Of a stretch of DNA of 64,000 nucleotides, positions 8,586 through 17,125 are shown piece by piece. The notes under the pieces are model-generated. The model ran no database searches and was not told the origin of the DNA. It worked only from the letters and a program-made list of their open reading frames with translations. This DNA is from CAVXUB01 sp963764805 (GTDB taxonomy: Bacteria; Actinomycetota; Acidimicrobiia; Acidimicrobiales; Bog-793): contig CAVXUB010000001.1 in NCBI GenBank assembly GCA_963764805.1, positions 186,001 to 250,000 on the forward strand, read 5' to 3'. Within the stretch, counting starts at the first letter, position 1. Every line of letters starts with the position of its first letter. Position numbers and translations under genes: made by a program.

Positions 8586-9719
8586 CTATGCGCTCTTGCG
8601 CTCGCCCCCGGTCTGTCCCTCTGCGAGCTGGAAGGCTGCATACTCCTCGTCGGTGTTCGCCCAATCCTCGAAGGCGATGACCCCGAGCTCGGTGAAGCGC
8701 TTGCGCAGCCAGCCGTCCGCTGCGTCGAGCAGTCCGAGCTTCTTGCAGTTGGGCACGATCTTGGAGAAGAGGATGCTCTGGAAGGCGGCACGATCCGGAG
8801 TCTGCATCACGAGGGGCAGCGCCTCGCGGGGCGAGATGCCCATCCGCTCCCACACCTCCTGCTGCAGGAAGCGATCGCGCATCCGCACGGCTGCCTCGAA
8901 TGCGAACTCCTGGCGCTCGCGGATCTCGGCTGCCGTCAGCTCGCTGTAGAAGTCCTGCAGCGCCAGCACGCCGAAGGCGACGTGGCGGGCTTCGTCGGCC
9001 ATCACGTAGCGGAGCAGCTTCTTCAGCAGCGGCTCCTGCGTGAACTCGTGCATGAAGCCGAAGGCGGCGAGCGCCAGGCCCTCGACCATGATCTGCATGC
9101 CGAGGAAGGTCATGTCCCAGCGGCTGTCAGCGATGATGTCGTCGAGCAGCAGCCGCAGGTGGGCGTTGATCGGGTAGTGGCCGGAGAGCTTGGTGTCGAG
9201 GTACTTGGCAAAGACCTCGACATGGCGGGCCTCGTCCATCACCTGGGTGGCGCCGTAGTACTTGGCGTCGATCCACGGCACTGACTCGACGACCTTGGCC
9301 GTGCACACGAGCGCACCCTGCTCGCCGTGCATGAACTGGGAGAGCGTCCAGTTCTGGCTCTCGATGCCGAGCCTGGTCCACTCCGGCTCGCCCCACTTCG
9401 CGAAGGGCGTTCCCGTGAGGTCGAAGGACTGCTCTACCGAGCCGTTGAGCAAGGCGTTCTCGCGCACCAGCCGCTCCTGGTCCACCTCGGTGTCCCAGGG
9501 GAGGTCGGTCTCCGCGTTCCACATCGAGGTCTTCGCCTTCTCGTAGAGGCGGTTCAGGCGAGGCTTCGAACCCTTGTCGTAGTCCCAGGTGAATATCGTC
9601 TCGTAGTGGGACTGGACATGGTGGATCGTCTCGGACCGGTCCGTGTTGGTCACCGAGAGGATCGCCTCCAGGTCGTTGAGCTCCGACCGGCCGATCATCT
9701 CCTCGAGCGTCGAATCCAT
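8586..9719 (-). CDS. Ferritin-like di-iron protein (R2-like fold)
   Basis: The 377-residue soluble protein has the paired carboxylate pattern of ferritin-like di-iron oxidases. A Glu in the GEQGALVCTAKVVES helix is followed by DEARHVE, and a second Glu in the MVEGLALAAFGFM helix is followed by MADEARHVAFG, giving two E...ExxH half-sites. That fold includes fatty-acid desaturases, N-oxygenases and ribonucleotide reductase R2-like proteins; the substrate cannot be told from sequence. The ATG at 9719 follows a G-rich stretch. It lies about 70 nt downstream of a TetR gene in the same orientation, so TetR control is likely. In relatives thyX often occupies this site between dapB and dapA. Confidence 0.7.
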   Translation of the reverse strand: MDSTLEEMIGRSELNDLEAILSVTNTDRSETIHHVQSHYETIFTWDYDKGSKPRLNRLYEKAKTSMWNAETDLPWDTEVDQERLVRENALLNGSVEQSFDLTGTPFAKWGEPEWTRLGIESQNWTLSQFMHGEQGALVCTAKVVESVPWIDAKYYGATQVMDEARHVEVFAKYLDTKLSGHYPINAHLRLLLDDIIADSRWDMTFLGMQIMVEGLALAAFGFMHEFTQEPLLKKLLRYVMADEARHVAFGVLALQDFYSELTAAEIRERQEFAFEAAVRMRDRFLQQEVWERMGISPREALPLVMQTPDRAAFQSILFSKIVPNCKKLGLLDAADGWLRKRFTELGVIAFEDWANTDEEYAAFQLAEGQTGGERKSA

Positions 9720-9790
9720 TGCCTGCTGCCCCCTGTCTGGGTCTTGTTCGGGTGTCGTCGTTTCTCTTCTGCGCGATTTTCTGCTGCGCC

Positions 9791-10400
9791 TCACGCCGCC
9801 TGCAGGGTCTTGATCCCGGGCATCACGAAGTCGTGCACGACGTGGCGGAGCTGCGCGTCGATGTCCCCGTCGGGCGGCGACAACAGGTAGGACATCGTGA
9901 TGCGGGTCAGCCACTCGCCGGCGCGGCGCGCCTCCTCGTCGTCCAACCAGCGTTGCAGTCGGGGGGCCAGGAAGTCTGCGGCGACTGCGAGGACGTGGTC
10001 GAACTCGCCGAAGGCGATGTAGGGGAACACGATCTCCGGCTCGTTGGCGAGCAGGAACTGCAGCGTGGCGTGCGACGCGAGCCTGTGGACCGCCTCCGAC
10101 ATCACCGCCACGAGAAGGTCCTCGAGCTCGTCGATCCCCTCGATGCGCCGCGCCAGCCCCTGGAACAACCTGCTCAGCTCGGACCGGACGACCGCGTCAG
10201 CCACGGCATCCTTGCCGCCCGGGAACGCCCGGTAGATCGTCGCTCGGCTGCAGCCGCGCTGCACGCGCCACGTCGTCGAGGGTCGTCTTGGCGATCCCGA
10301 AACGTCCGAAACAAGCCAGAGCCGCCGTGACGATCTTCTCCCGCTGGCCGTCAGGCGTCTGCGGGGATGCCGGTCGAGCCGAGATGTCGGGCGCCATCAC
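9791..10400 (-). CDS. TetR-family regulator, reading frame broken by a one-base insertion
   Basis: The N-terminal part (from GTG 10400 or ATG 10397) reads QREKIVTAALACFGRFGIAKTT followed by LDDVARAA, the first helices of a TetR DNA-binding domain. The rest of the helix-turn-helix, CSRATIYRAFPGGKDAV, and the ligand domain continue in another frame to the stop at 9791. Removing one base at about 10250-10260 joins ARAA to GCSRATIYR exactly as in intact TetR proteins, giving about 202 residues. A dyad operator overlaps its upstream region (10402-10428). The regulator probably controls itself and the ferritin-like gene. The frameshift is more likely a sequence error than decay, since both halves are fully conserved. 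Confidence 0.75.
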
Positions 10401-10401
10401 A

Positions 10402-10428
10402 TGAGACAGTACATCGGATTCCGTCTCA
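10402..10428. promoter_or_regulatory. Candidate TetR operator palindrome
   Basis: TGAGAC (10402-10407) and GTCTCA (10423-10428) are perfect inverted arms of a 27-bp site, with further matched positions inside. A nested GACAGT/ACTGTC pair (10405-10410 and 10428-10433) overlaps it. The site lies immediately upstream of the frameshifted TetR gene, where an autoregulatory operator is expected. Confidence 0.5.
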
Positions 10429-10491
10429 CTGTCAACGCGATGCAGGGCATAGTGCCACTAGTAGTAGTCACTACGCCACTGCCGTCGGTTG

Positions 10492-11073
10492 TCAGCCCGC
10501 CGGTGCAGCGGGAGCCACCAAGCCGGCGATCATCTCGCTTCGGACCAACGTCTCGACCTGTGAGCGGTCGGAGAGGTCCCATCGCCCAGGCGCGGATATG
10601 AACGACAGCAACATCCGTCCGACGTAGTCGGCAGCGTCCGCAGCCGCCAGCCCTTCGGGCAGGCCATGGCCCGCGAAGCGCGCCACCAGGAAGTTCCTGA
10701 TCAGCTCCAGAACCCGGGTGCTGGCGGTGCTCAGCTTGGGCAGCAGAAGGCCGGGCTCGGCCTGCAACACCTTCTGCAGGACGGCGTGCTCCTCCACCGC
10801 CCGGTGAGCGAAGAGCACCGCCTCGACGAGAAGGGTGAACAGATCCTCGGCGTCGCCTACAGCCTCGGCCAAGCGGGCGAAGAACTGGAGTGTCTCCCAA
10901 GTGATGACAGCCGAGATCAGCTCGTCGCGGCCGCCCTTGAAGTAACGGTAGACGGTCGCCCTGGAGACCCCGGCCTCTCGTGCGGCATCCTCGATCGAGG
11001 TGGCGGCGATCCCTTGCCTGGCGATGCAGGCGTAAGTGCCGTCGATGATCTGGATGCGCAGGTCGTCCGGCAC
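10492..11073 (-). CDS. TetR-family transcriptional regulator
   Basis: The 193-residue protein has a typical N-terminal TetR helix-turn-helix: RIQIIDGTYACIARQGIAAT, then SIEDAAREAGVSRATVYRYF, then KGGRDELISAV. A variable all-helical ligand domain follows. The GTG start at 11073 places the DNA-binding domain at residues 1-50. It lies between dapB (52 nt upstream) and the frameshifted TetR (about 90 nt downstream), all on minus. The two TetR proteins are similar in the HTH but diverge in the ligand domain. A weak dyad TAGTG...CACTA (10451-10474) lies between the two regulators. The ligand is unknown; the ferritin-like gene is the obvious candidate target. Confidence 0.88.
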   Translation of the reverse strand: MPDDLRIQIIDGTYACIARQGIAATSIEDAAREAGVSRATVYRYFKGGRDELISAVITWETLQFFARLAEAVGDAEDLFTLLVEAVLFAHRAVEEHAVLQKVLQAEPGLLLPKLSTASTRVLELIRNFLVARFAGHGLPEGLAAADAADYVGRMLLSFISAPGRWDLSDRSQVETLVRSEMIAGLVAPAAPAG

Positions 11074-11124
11074 GCCTCCAGCCTAAGTGACTGGCCAGCT
11101 CGGGGTGCCATGGCGCCAGTCGTG

Positions 11125-11973
11125 CTACGGCAGTCCCAGCAGCGCCGCAAGCCCGATCGTGAAGCCCGGCCGATCCGGCACGACCTTGATCGCCGTGAGG
11201 ACGCCTGGCATGAACGAGACGCGGTCGTAGGCGTCGTGCCGCACCGCCAGCGTCTGCCCGGCGGCCCCGAACAGCACTTCCTGATGGGCCACCAGACCTG
11301 GGAGGCGCACTGAATGGATCCGCACGCCGCCCTCGCCGGCAGCCCCGCGGGCCCCCGGCAAGATCTGGTCGCGGGTCGGATCGGGCGGCCACGGCTCCTT
11401 GTTGCTGGCGGCCCGCGCCGCGGTGAGCATCCTGGCCGTCTCTGTCGCTGTTCCGGACGGGGCGTCCTGCTTCTTGTCGTGGTGCATCTCGATGATCTCG
11501 ACGGAGTCGAAGTACGGGGCAACGATCTCGACGAGGCGCATCATCAGCACGGCCCCGATGGCGAAGTTCGGTGCCCACACCGCACCCGGACCACCCGGCT
11601 CGGAGAAGGCTCGCTCGAGTGAGACCAGATCGTCCGCCGTCAGCCCGGTGGTCCCGCTGACGGCGTGCACTCCATGGGAGGCACACCAGCGCAACGAGTC
11701 GACGGCCGACGCCGCTCTCGTGAAGTCGACCGCCACGTCGATGTCGGACGGATCCATCGCCTCGATACGCGATAGCACGAGTGCCCCATCGGTCTCGTCG
11801 GCAACCGGCTCGCCCGTCGGCGACGCCAGGATCCCCGACACCTCGGCGAGCCTCTCACCGGCCGCGCTGGAGTCGACGCCGGCCACCAGTCGCAGGTCGG
11901 GATCGGCGGCGACGGCCTTGCAGACGGTGGATCCCATCCGACCTGCGGCCCCGATGACCCCGACCCGTAACAC
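11125..11973 (-). CDS. dapB: 4-hydroxy-tetrahydrodipicolinate reductase
   Basis: Reduces hydroxy-tetrahydrodipicolinate in lysine/diaminopimelate synthesis. The product shows the N-terminal nucleotide-binding GVIGAAGRMGSTV, the VSGTTGLTADDL segment and the substrate/catalytic EMHHDKKQDAPSGTA motif with the His pair and Lys. The start at GTG 11973 (282 residues) is chosen over GTG 11979 because TAAGGT lies exactly 7 nt upstream of it, the spacing of other leaderless starts here, and because MLRVGVIGAAGRMG is the usual DapB beginning. It stands between the M16 peptidase and the TetR gene. Confidence 0.94.
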   Translation of the reverse strand: MLRVGVIGAAGRMGSTVCKAVAADPDLRLVAGVDSSAAGERLAEVSGILASPTGEPVADETDGALVLSRIEAMDPSDIDVAVDFTRAASAVDSLRWCASHGVHAVSGTTGLTADDLVSLERAFSEPGGPGAVWAPNFAIGAVLMMRLVEIVAPYFDSVEIIEMHHDKKQDAPSGTATETARMLTAARAASNKEPWPPDPTRDQILPGARGAAGEGGVRIHSVRLPGLVAHQEVLFGAAGQTLAVRHDAYDRVSFMPGVLTAIKVVPDRPGFTIGLAALLGLP

Positions 11974-11986
11974 GATCACAACCTTA
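11974..11986 (-). promoter_or_regulatory. Leaderless -10 promoter element of dapB
   Basis: Minus-strand TAAGGT (11981-11986), then 7 nt, then GTG 11973. It implies that dapB can be transcribed separately from the upstream M16 peptidase gene and decides the start codon. Confidence 0.5.
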
Positions 11987-12030
11987 TGCTGTGTGGCCGA
12001 GCAGCGCCGGCGGCCGCCCTCCCGGCAGGA

Positions 12031-13275
12031 TCAGCAGAACTCTCTGAACTCTCCCTCGGAGAAGGGACCGACCACCGCCATCACACGATCGCCGCCGAGC
12101 ACGGCCGACGCCAGCTCACCCACCTCGTCGACGCCCGGCGCCTCGATGCGAGCAAGTACCTCGTCAATCGGCAGGACCTCTCCGTGCAGCAGGATCCCGC
12201 CGCCGATTCTCGACATCCGAGATCCAGAGTCCTCGAGTGAGAGCAGGGTGTCGGCGCGCAGGTTCCCTTTCGCGACCTCGAGCTCGCGGGGCGTGATCCC
12301 GTGCGCTGCCACGTCCTCCATCTCCTCGAGGACGAGTGAGATGACCTCGTGGATGTTCTCGGGAGCGGTCCCGACCGAGATCGACAGGCATCCGGCGTCC
12401 TCGTAACCGGTGCGGTCGCTGCTCACCGAGTACGCCAGTCCCCGTTCTTCACGGATGCGCTGGAAGAGGCGCGAGGAGATCCCGCCCCCGAGGGCGTGGT
12501 TCATGAGCGCCAGGGCGAACCGCTCTGGCGCCTGCCTGTTCGGCGCCCTCACCCCGATCACCAGGTGCGCCTGCTCGGTGTCGCGCTCGAGGACGTCGAG
12601 CCGGCGAACCTCAGCCGAAGGAGGGCGTCGCTCCGGCCGGCCACCGCCCGACCAGCTGGCGAACCGGCTCTCGACGGCATCCCGCAGTCGGTCGTGCGAG
12701 AGGTCACCGGCGGCCGAGATCACGACATTGTGCGGTAGGTAATGGGCCTCGAAGAAGGAGCGGATCTCGGGAACCGTCACGTCGGTGATCACGTGTGGCA
12801 GCCCGAGCACCTCCCGGCCCAGCGGGTGGCCGGGGAACATGGCGTCCGCGAAACGCTCCTGCACCACGTCGGCAGGCTCGTCCAGGTGCATCAGCACCTC
12901 TTCGAGGATCACCTGACGCTCGGCGTCCACTTCCACCTGGCGGAGCGCCGGGTTGCAGAGGATGTCCGCCAGGATGTCAAGGCCGAGCGCCGCATCTTCG
13001 GCGAGCGTCCGCACGTAGAAGGTCGTGTACTCCTTGGTCGTGTAGGCGTTCATGTCGCCGCCGACGGCGTCTATGGACTCGGCGATCTGCCTCGCGCTCC
13101 GCTCAGGGGTCCCCTTGAAGAGCAGATGCTCGAGGAAGTGCGAGATGCCCGCCTCGGACTCGGACTCGTCGCGCGAGCCTGTGCCCACCCAGCACCCGAT
13201 AGAGAGCGATCGGACCTCGGTCATCGGCTCGGTGACGAGCCGGATCCCGCTGTCAAGCAGCGAGGTCTCTATCAA
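12031..13275 (-). CDS. M16-family zinc metallopeptidase (processing-protease-like)
   Basis: The 414-residue product has the inverted zinc motif HFLEH (H46, E49, H50), with a downstream acidic ligand near residue 126 (ILEEVLMHLDEP). The second, inactive half-domain contains the GGGISSRLFQRIREERGLAY signature. This matches the short actinobacterial M16 peptidases encoded directly after pnp. It probably degrades or processes oligopeptides in the cytoplasm; the natural substrate is unknown. The TTG start at 13275 lies 60 nt past the pnp stop. The pair pnp-M16 peptidase followed by dapB is a conserved arrangement. Confidence 0.9.
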   Translation of the reverse strand: MIETSLLDSGIRLVTEPMTEVRSLSIGCWVGTGSRDESESEAGISHFLEHLLFKGTPERSARQIAESIDAVGGDMNAYTTKEYTTFYVRTLAEDAALGLDILADILCNPALRQVEVDAERQVILEEVLMHLDEPADVVQERFADAMFPGHPLGREVLGLPHVITDVTVPEIRSFFEAHYLPHNVVISAAGDLSHDRLRDAVESRFASWSGGGRPERRPPSAEVRRLDVLERDTEQAHLVIGVRAPNRQAPERFALALMNHALGGGISSRLFQRIREERGLAYSVSSDRTGYEDAGCLSISVGTAPENIHEVISLVLEEMEDVAAHGITPRELEVAKGNLRADTLLSLEDSGSRMSRIGGGILLHGEVLPIDEVLARIEAPGVDEVGELASAVLGGDRVMAVVGPFSEGEFREFC

Positions 13276-13335
13276 GTGAGGCCGGGGAAGTAGGCCGCGG
13301 AGGTGTACGTCGGGAGGGTGTTCGGCCGCGACCGG

Positions 13336-15826
13336 TCAGCGGGGCCTGCGGCGGCGTGAACGGTCGTCGCCGCGACCGCCCTGGCTCGGTCGGGCGGCAC
13401 CGGCGGTCTCGGCGGGACCGAGATCTCCGAGCTCGCGCTCCAGCTCTGCGTCGAAGGACTCCTCGAACGAGCTGCGCTTGACCCCGGCCTCCTCGCCACG
13501 AGCGGCACCCGAGTTGAACGAACCTCGCTCGCGATGACCGCGCTCGCCGCGCTCGCCTCGGTCGCGTCCCCCGTCACCACGCTCACCGCGCTCACCACGA
13601 TCGCTGCGCTCGCGCCCGCCGTCGCCGGAAGGTGCCGAGCCGCCAAGCCGCTCGCCGTTCTCGTCGACGAGGGACAGCGAGACCTTGCCCTGAGGGTCGA
13701 TGTCGTCCACGATCACGCTCAGGTCCTGGCCGAGCTCCACGACGTCCTCGACCCGCTCGACGCGCTTCCCGCCGCCGAGACGTGAGATGTGCACCAAGCC
13801 GTCGCGGCCCGGAAGGATGTTCACGAAGGCGCCGAACTTGGTGAGGTTGACGACCTTGCCCTGGTACACCTTGCCGAGCTCGGCGGTCGGGGGATCGAGG
13901 ATCATCTCGATCCGGCGCCGAGCCTCCGCAACTGCCGCTCCGTCCTTGGAACCGATCGTCACCGTGCCGACCGACCCGTCGTCGTCGACGTTGATGTCCG
14001 CCCCCGTCTCCTGCTGGAGGGCGTTGATCACCTTGCCCTTGGGACCGATCACCTCGCCGATCTTGTCCATCGGGATCTCGAAGGCGATGATCTTCGGAGC
14101 GGTCTCGTTGACCTCCGACCGGGGCTCGCTGATGGCGCCGAGCATCACCTCGAGCACCTTCAGGCGCGCTTGCTTCGCCTGCCGCAGTGCCTGCCCGAGA
14201 ACCTCGGCCGGCAGACCGTCGATCTTGGTGTCGAGCTGCAGGGCGGTCACGAACTCCGACGTCCCGGCGACCTTGAAGTCCATGTCGCCGAAGGCGTCCT
14301 CGGCACCGAGGATGTCGGTCAGGGTCGTGTACTTGCCCTCGGCGTAGACGAGGCCCATGGCGATGCCGGCCACGGGCGCCTTGATCGGCACCCCGGCGTC
14401 CATCAGCGACAGGCTGGAGCCGCAGACCGAGGCCATCGACGTCGACCCGTTCGAGGACAGCACCTCCGAAACGAGCCGCAGCGTGTACGGGAACTCGTCC
14501 TCCTGCGGGATCACCGGGACGAGGGCGCGCTCGGCGAGCATGCCGTGGCCGATCTCACGCCGCTTGGGGCCTCGCATGAAGCCCACCTCGCCCGTCGAGA
14601 AGGGCGGGAAGTTGTAGTGGTGCATGTAGCGCTTGGTCTCGTCGACGCCGATCGTGTCGAGGAGCTGGTTCATCCTCGGCATGCCGAGCGTCGTGAAGTT
14701 CAGCACTTGAGTGTCGCCACGCTGGAACAGACCCGAGCCGTGGGCGGTCGGGATGAGGCCCACTTCCGCCGACAGCGGCCGGATGTCGGCCGGCCCGCGC
14801 CCGTCGATGCGGATCCCCTGCTCCACGATCCGGCGACGGACGATCTTCTTGGTCATCGACCGGGTGGCTGCCCGCACCTCGCGCTCGCGGCCCCTCGAAC
14901 TCCTCCGCCAGCTGGGCGGCGATCTCGTCGGCGGCGGCGTCGAGCGCTGCGTTCCGCTCGCTCTTGCCCTCGACCGCGTTGGCGGCCTCGACCAGCGACT
15001 GGCCGACCGCGCTGACGCGCTCTGAGACGTCGTCCTCGTAATCGACGAAGAGCGTGTACGGGATGGTCGGCTTGGTGCCGGCCCGACGCACGAGCTCACG
15101 CTGCAGCTCGATCGACTCACGGATCCACTTCTTGGAGGCTTCCAGCCCTTCGGCGATCACCTCCTCGGTCACCTTGGGAGCTCCCGCCTCGTAGAGGTCC
15201 CAGGCTCCCTCGGTGCCTCCGGCCTCGACCATCATGATGGCGATGTCGGAGTCAGGATCCTCGCTGAGGGCGCGTCCGGCGACGACGAGCTCGAAGGTCG
15301 AGGCGTCGCCCTCCTGGTAGGTGGCATGGGGGAGCCACTGGCCATCGGTCGAATAGGCGACACGAACGGCGCCGATCGGCCCGTCGAAGGGGATGCCCGA
15401 GAGCATCAGAGCCGCCGAAGCGCCGTTGATGGCGATCACGTCGTGCGGGTTCTGCAGGTCGACACCGAAGATCGTGCCGACGACGTGCACCTCGTTCCGG
15501 AACCCGTCGGGGAACGACGGGCGCAGAGGGCGGTCGATGAGACGGCAGGTCAGGATCGCCTGGTCCGTGGCCCGACCTTCTCGACGGAAGAACGAGCCGG
15601 GGATCTTCCCGGCGGCGTACATCCGCTCTTCGATGTCCACCGTCAGGGGGAAGAAGTCCGTGCCTTCGCGCACCTTGCGCGCCGCCGTGGCGGTGACGAG
15701 GACGATCGTGTCGCCGATGCGTGTGAGAACTGCCCCGTCGGCCTGTCCGGCCAGCTTGCCGGTCTCGAACGAGAGGGTGCGGTCGGTCCCGCTGATGGGG
15801 GCCGACACAGTGATGGCATCCGCCAT
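13336..15826 (-). CDS. pnp: Polynucleotide phosphorylase, frame broken by one extra base
   Basis: 3'-to-5' phosphorolytic exoribonuclease and guanosine pentaphosphate synthetase. The N-terminal half (from ATG 15826, Shine-Dalgarno AGGAG 5 nt upstream) contains the first RNase PH domain with GSFFRREGRATDQAILTCRL. The second RNase PH domain, the KH domain (IGEVIGPKGKVINALQQETG) and the S1 domain (GKVYQGKVVNLTKFGAFVNI) lie in another frame, ending at 13336. Removing one base from the four-C run at 14891-14894 gives a continuous protein of about 830 residues. The tail is rich in RGERGD-type repeats. PNPase is conserved throughout both halves, so an indel error is the likely cause. It follows rpsO, as usual. 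Confidence 0.92.
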
Positions 15827-16046
15827 GTCACTCCTAAATGGGATTGGTGGCTCCGCCCCGCCAGTTCCCAGTCGTCGGGCACCCCGCGGGACGCCTGTGA
15901 CGTCGCCAGGTGCTCGGCGACTGGCAGCTGACAGCTGACGGTGCCGCTCGGTTGGGCTGCGCCCCTGTCACGACGAGACTCTCCCGCCTCGGCATGAGCG
16001 CTCTGTGCCGGCGGCGAGCAGCCCCCGGCGTCCTGGTCCAGGGTTC
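15827..16046. other. Spacer between rpsO and pnp
   Basis: This 220-nt spacer shows no credible gene. It holds short direct repeats (two CAGCTGA copies in tandem near 15928) and a small GTCGCC...GGCGAC hairpin near 15900. In other bacteria this interval contains a processing site that couples PNPase to its own mRNA decay, but no specific site can be proved here. Confidence 0.3.
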
Positions 16047-16304
16047 CTAGCGGCGGATACCGAGCCGTGCGATCAGGTCGCGGTAGCGCTCGACATCATT
16101 ACGCTTGACGTAATCGAGCAACCGCCGCCTTCGCCCGATCTGCTGCATCAGGCCCCGCCGGGTGTGATGATCGCCACGATGGACCTTCAGATGCTCGGTG
16201 AGGTGGTTGATCCGCTCCGTGAGGATCGCGACCTGGACCTCGGGCGAGCCGGTGTCAGTCTCGTGCAGCCTGTATTGGGCGATCGTCGCCGGTTTGTCGG
16301 GCAT
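16047..16304 (-). CDS. rpsO: 30S ribosomal protein S15
   Basis: Small-subunit protein that binds 16S rRNA early in assembly. The 85-residue product has the S15 pattern: TDTGSPEVQVAILTERINHL, LKVHRGDHHTRRGL and RRRRLLDYVKRNDVERYRDL. The ATG at 16304 gives a standard length and N-terminus. It is first in the rpsO-pnp-M16 peptidase run. No strong Shine-Dalgarno site precedes it; a CAAGGT hexamer about 14 nt upstream of the start may be a -10 element. Confidence 0.96.
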   Translation of the reverse strand: MPDKPATIAQYRLHETDTGSPEVQVAILTERINHLTEHLKVHRGDHHTRRGLMQQIGRRRRLLDYVKRNDVERYRDLIARLGIRR

Positions 16305-16466
16305 ACGTGAATTCGCAGACCTTGACTCTTTGTGCACGCCGACGCGGTGCGGCCGTGCGGAACGAGGGACTATGGCCGCCCGCGTGAAACACCGGCAGCC
16401 GCACGGCATGTTAGCAGGTCCCCATCAGGCACCCGACGGAGCCGGCTTTACCTGTGCGGCCAGCAC

Positions 16467-17025
16467 CTATGCGGTCGAAGAGATCTCGCCGGCGAGAGCT
16501 TGGTACGCCGGCAGGATCTCATCGAAACGCGCCTCGACGTCGACCGGTTCGCCCCCCGCGAGATGGGCGCCCAGCTTCTCGGCGTGGATCTGCCAGCCGG
16601 CCCCGTAGTAGGCGAGCGGTTCCAGGGGGATCCCCTTCACCTCGACGACCAGGTCCGTATGATCGCCGGCGGCCTCGAGCGTGATCTCGAGCGTCTCGTC
16701 GAAGGGGGGCACTCCCTGCCCTTTCTGCCACGACTCCTCGGACTCCCTCGTCGTGACGACGAGTCGGCTGGGCGGCTCGCATGCCACCACACGACCGGTT
16801 CCCTCCCAGTCGTCGGACTCGAGGTAGATGCGGAACTCCCCCGCTGGCCGGAGATCACCTTCCACTTGCGCGTGCCATGCAGCAAGGCGCGGCGGGGTCG
16901 GTGATCGCTGACCACACCTCCGGGACCGCGGCCTCGTAGCGGCTCTCGATCCGGACGACGCCGGTCCCACCTGCCGATCGCAGGCTGCCCGTGACCCGTG
17001 CAGCCGGCTGAGTCCCACTTGTCAT
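16467..17025 (-). CDS. SRPBCC/AHSA1-type polyketide-cyclase-fold protein, frameshifted
   Basis: The ATG at 17025 has a strong GAGGAGGAG ribosome site. The first 49 or so residues include the typical VRIESRYEAAVPEVWSAITD start of AHSA1-like START-fold proteins. The frame then shifts by one extra base at about 16890, rejoining RLAAWHAQVEGDLRPAGEFR to make about 185 residues. The rest (SRLVVTTRESEESW, ETLEITLEAAGDHTDLVVEV, GWQIHAEKLGAHLAGGEP) fits the family. Such proteins bind small hydrophobic ligands, and the function here is unknown. It sits between priA and rpsO on minus, where def and fmt often follow priA in relatives. Confidence 0.8.
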
Positions 17026-17125
17026 CTGGTTCTCCTCCTCTCGGCCGGCGCCTGACGGCGCCTGCGACTCTTCGACCCCTGGTTTGGACGGTGCTCGGCC
17101 GCTCGACTCATCGGCGCGGCGAGCC

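Noticed and set aside
10451..10474. Second TetR operator (TAGTG...CACTA) between the two regulators
   Set aside because: Only 5 bp per arm match and the surrounding AGT repeats make chance pairing likely.
16467..17018. Single-frame reading of the AHSA1-like gene from 17018
   Set aside because: Its first 48 or so residues are Arg/Ser-rich with no conservation. The correct start with a strong GAGGAGGAG site is ATG 17025 in another frame, joined by one base at about 16890.
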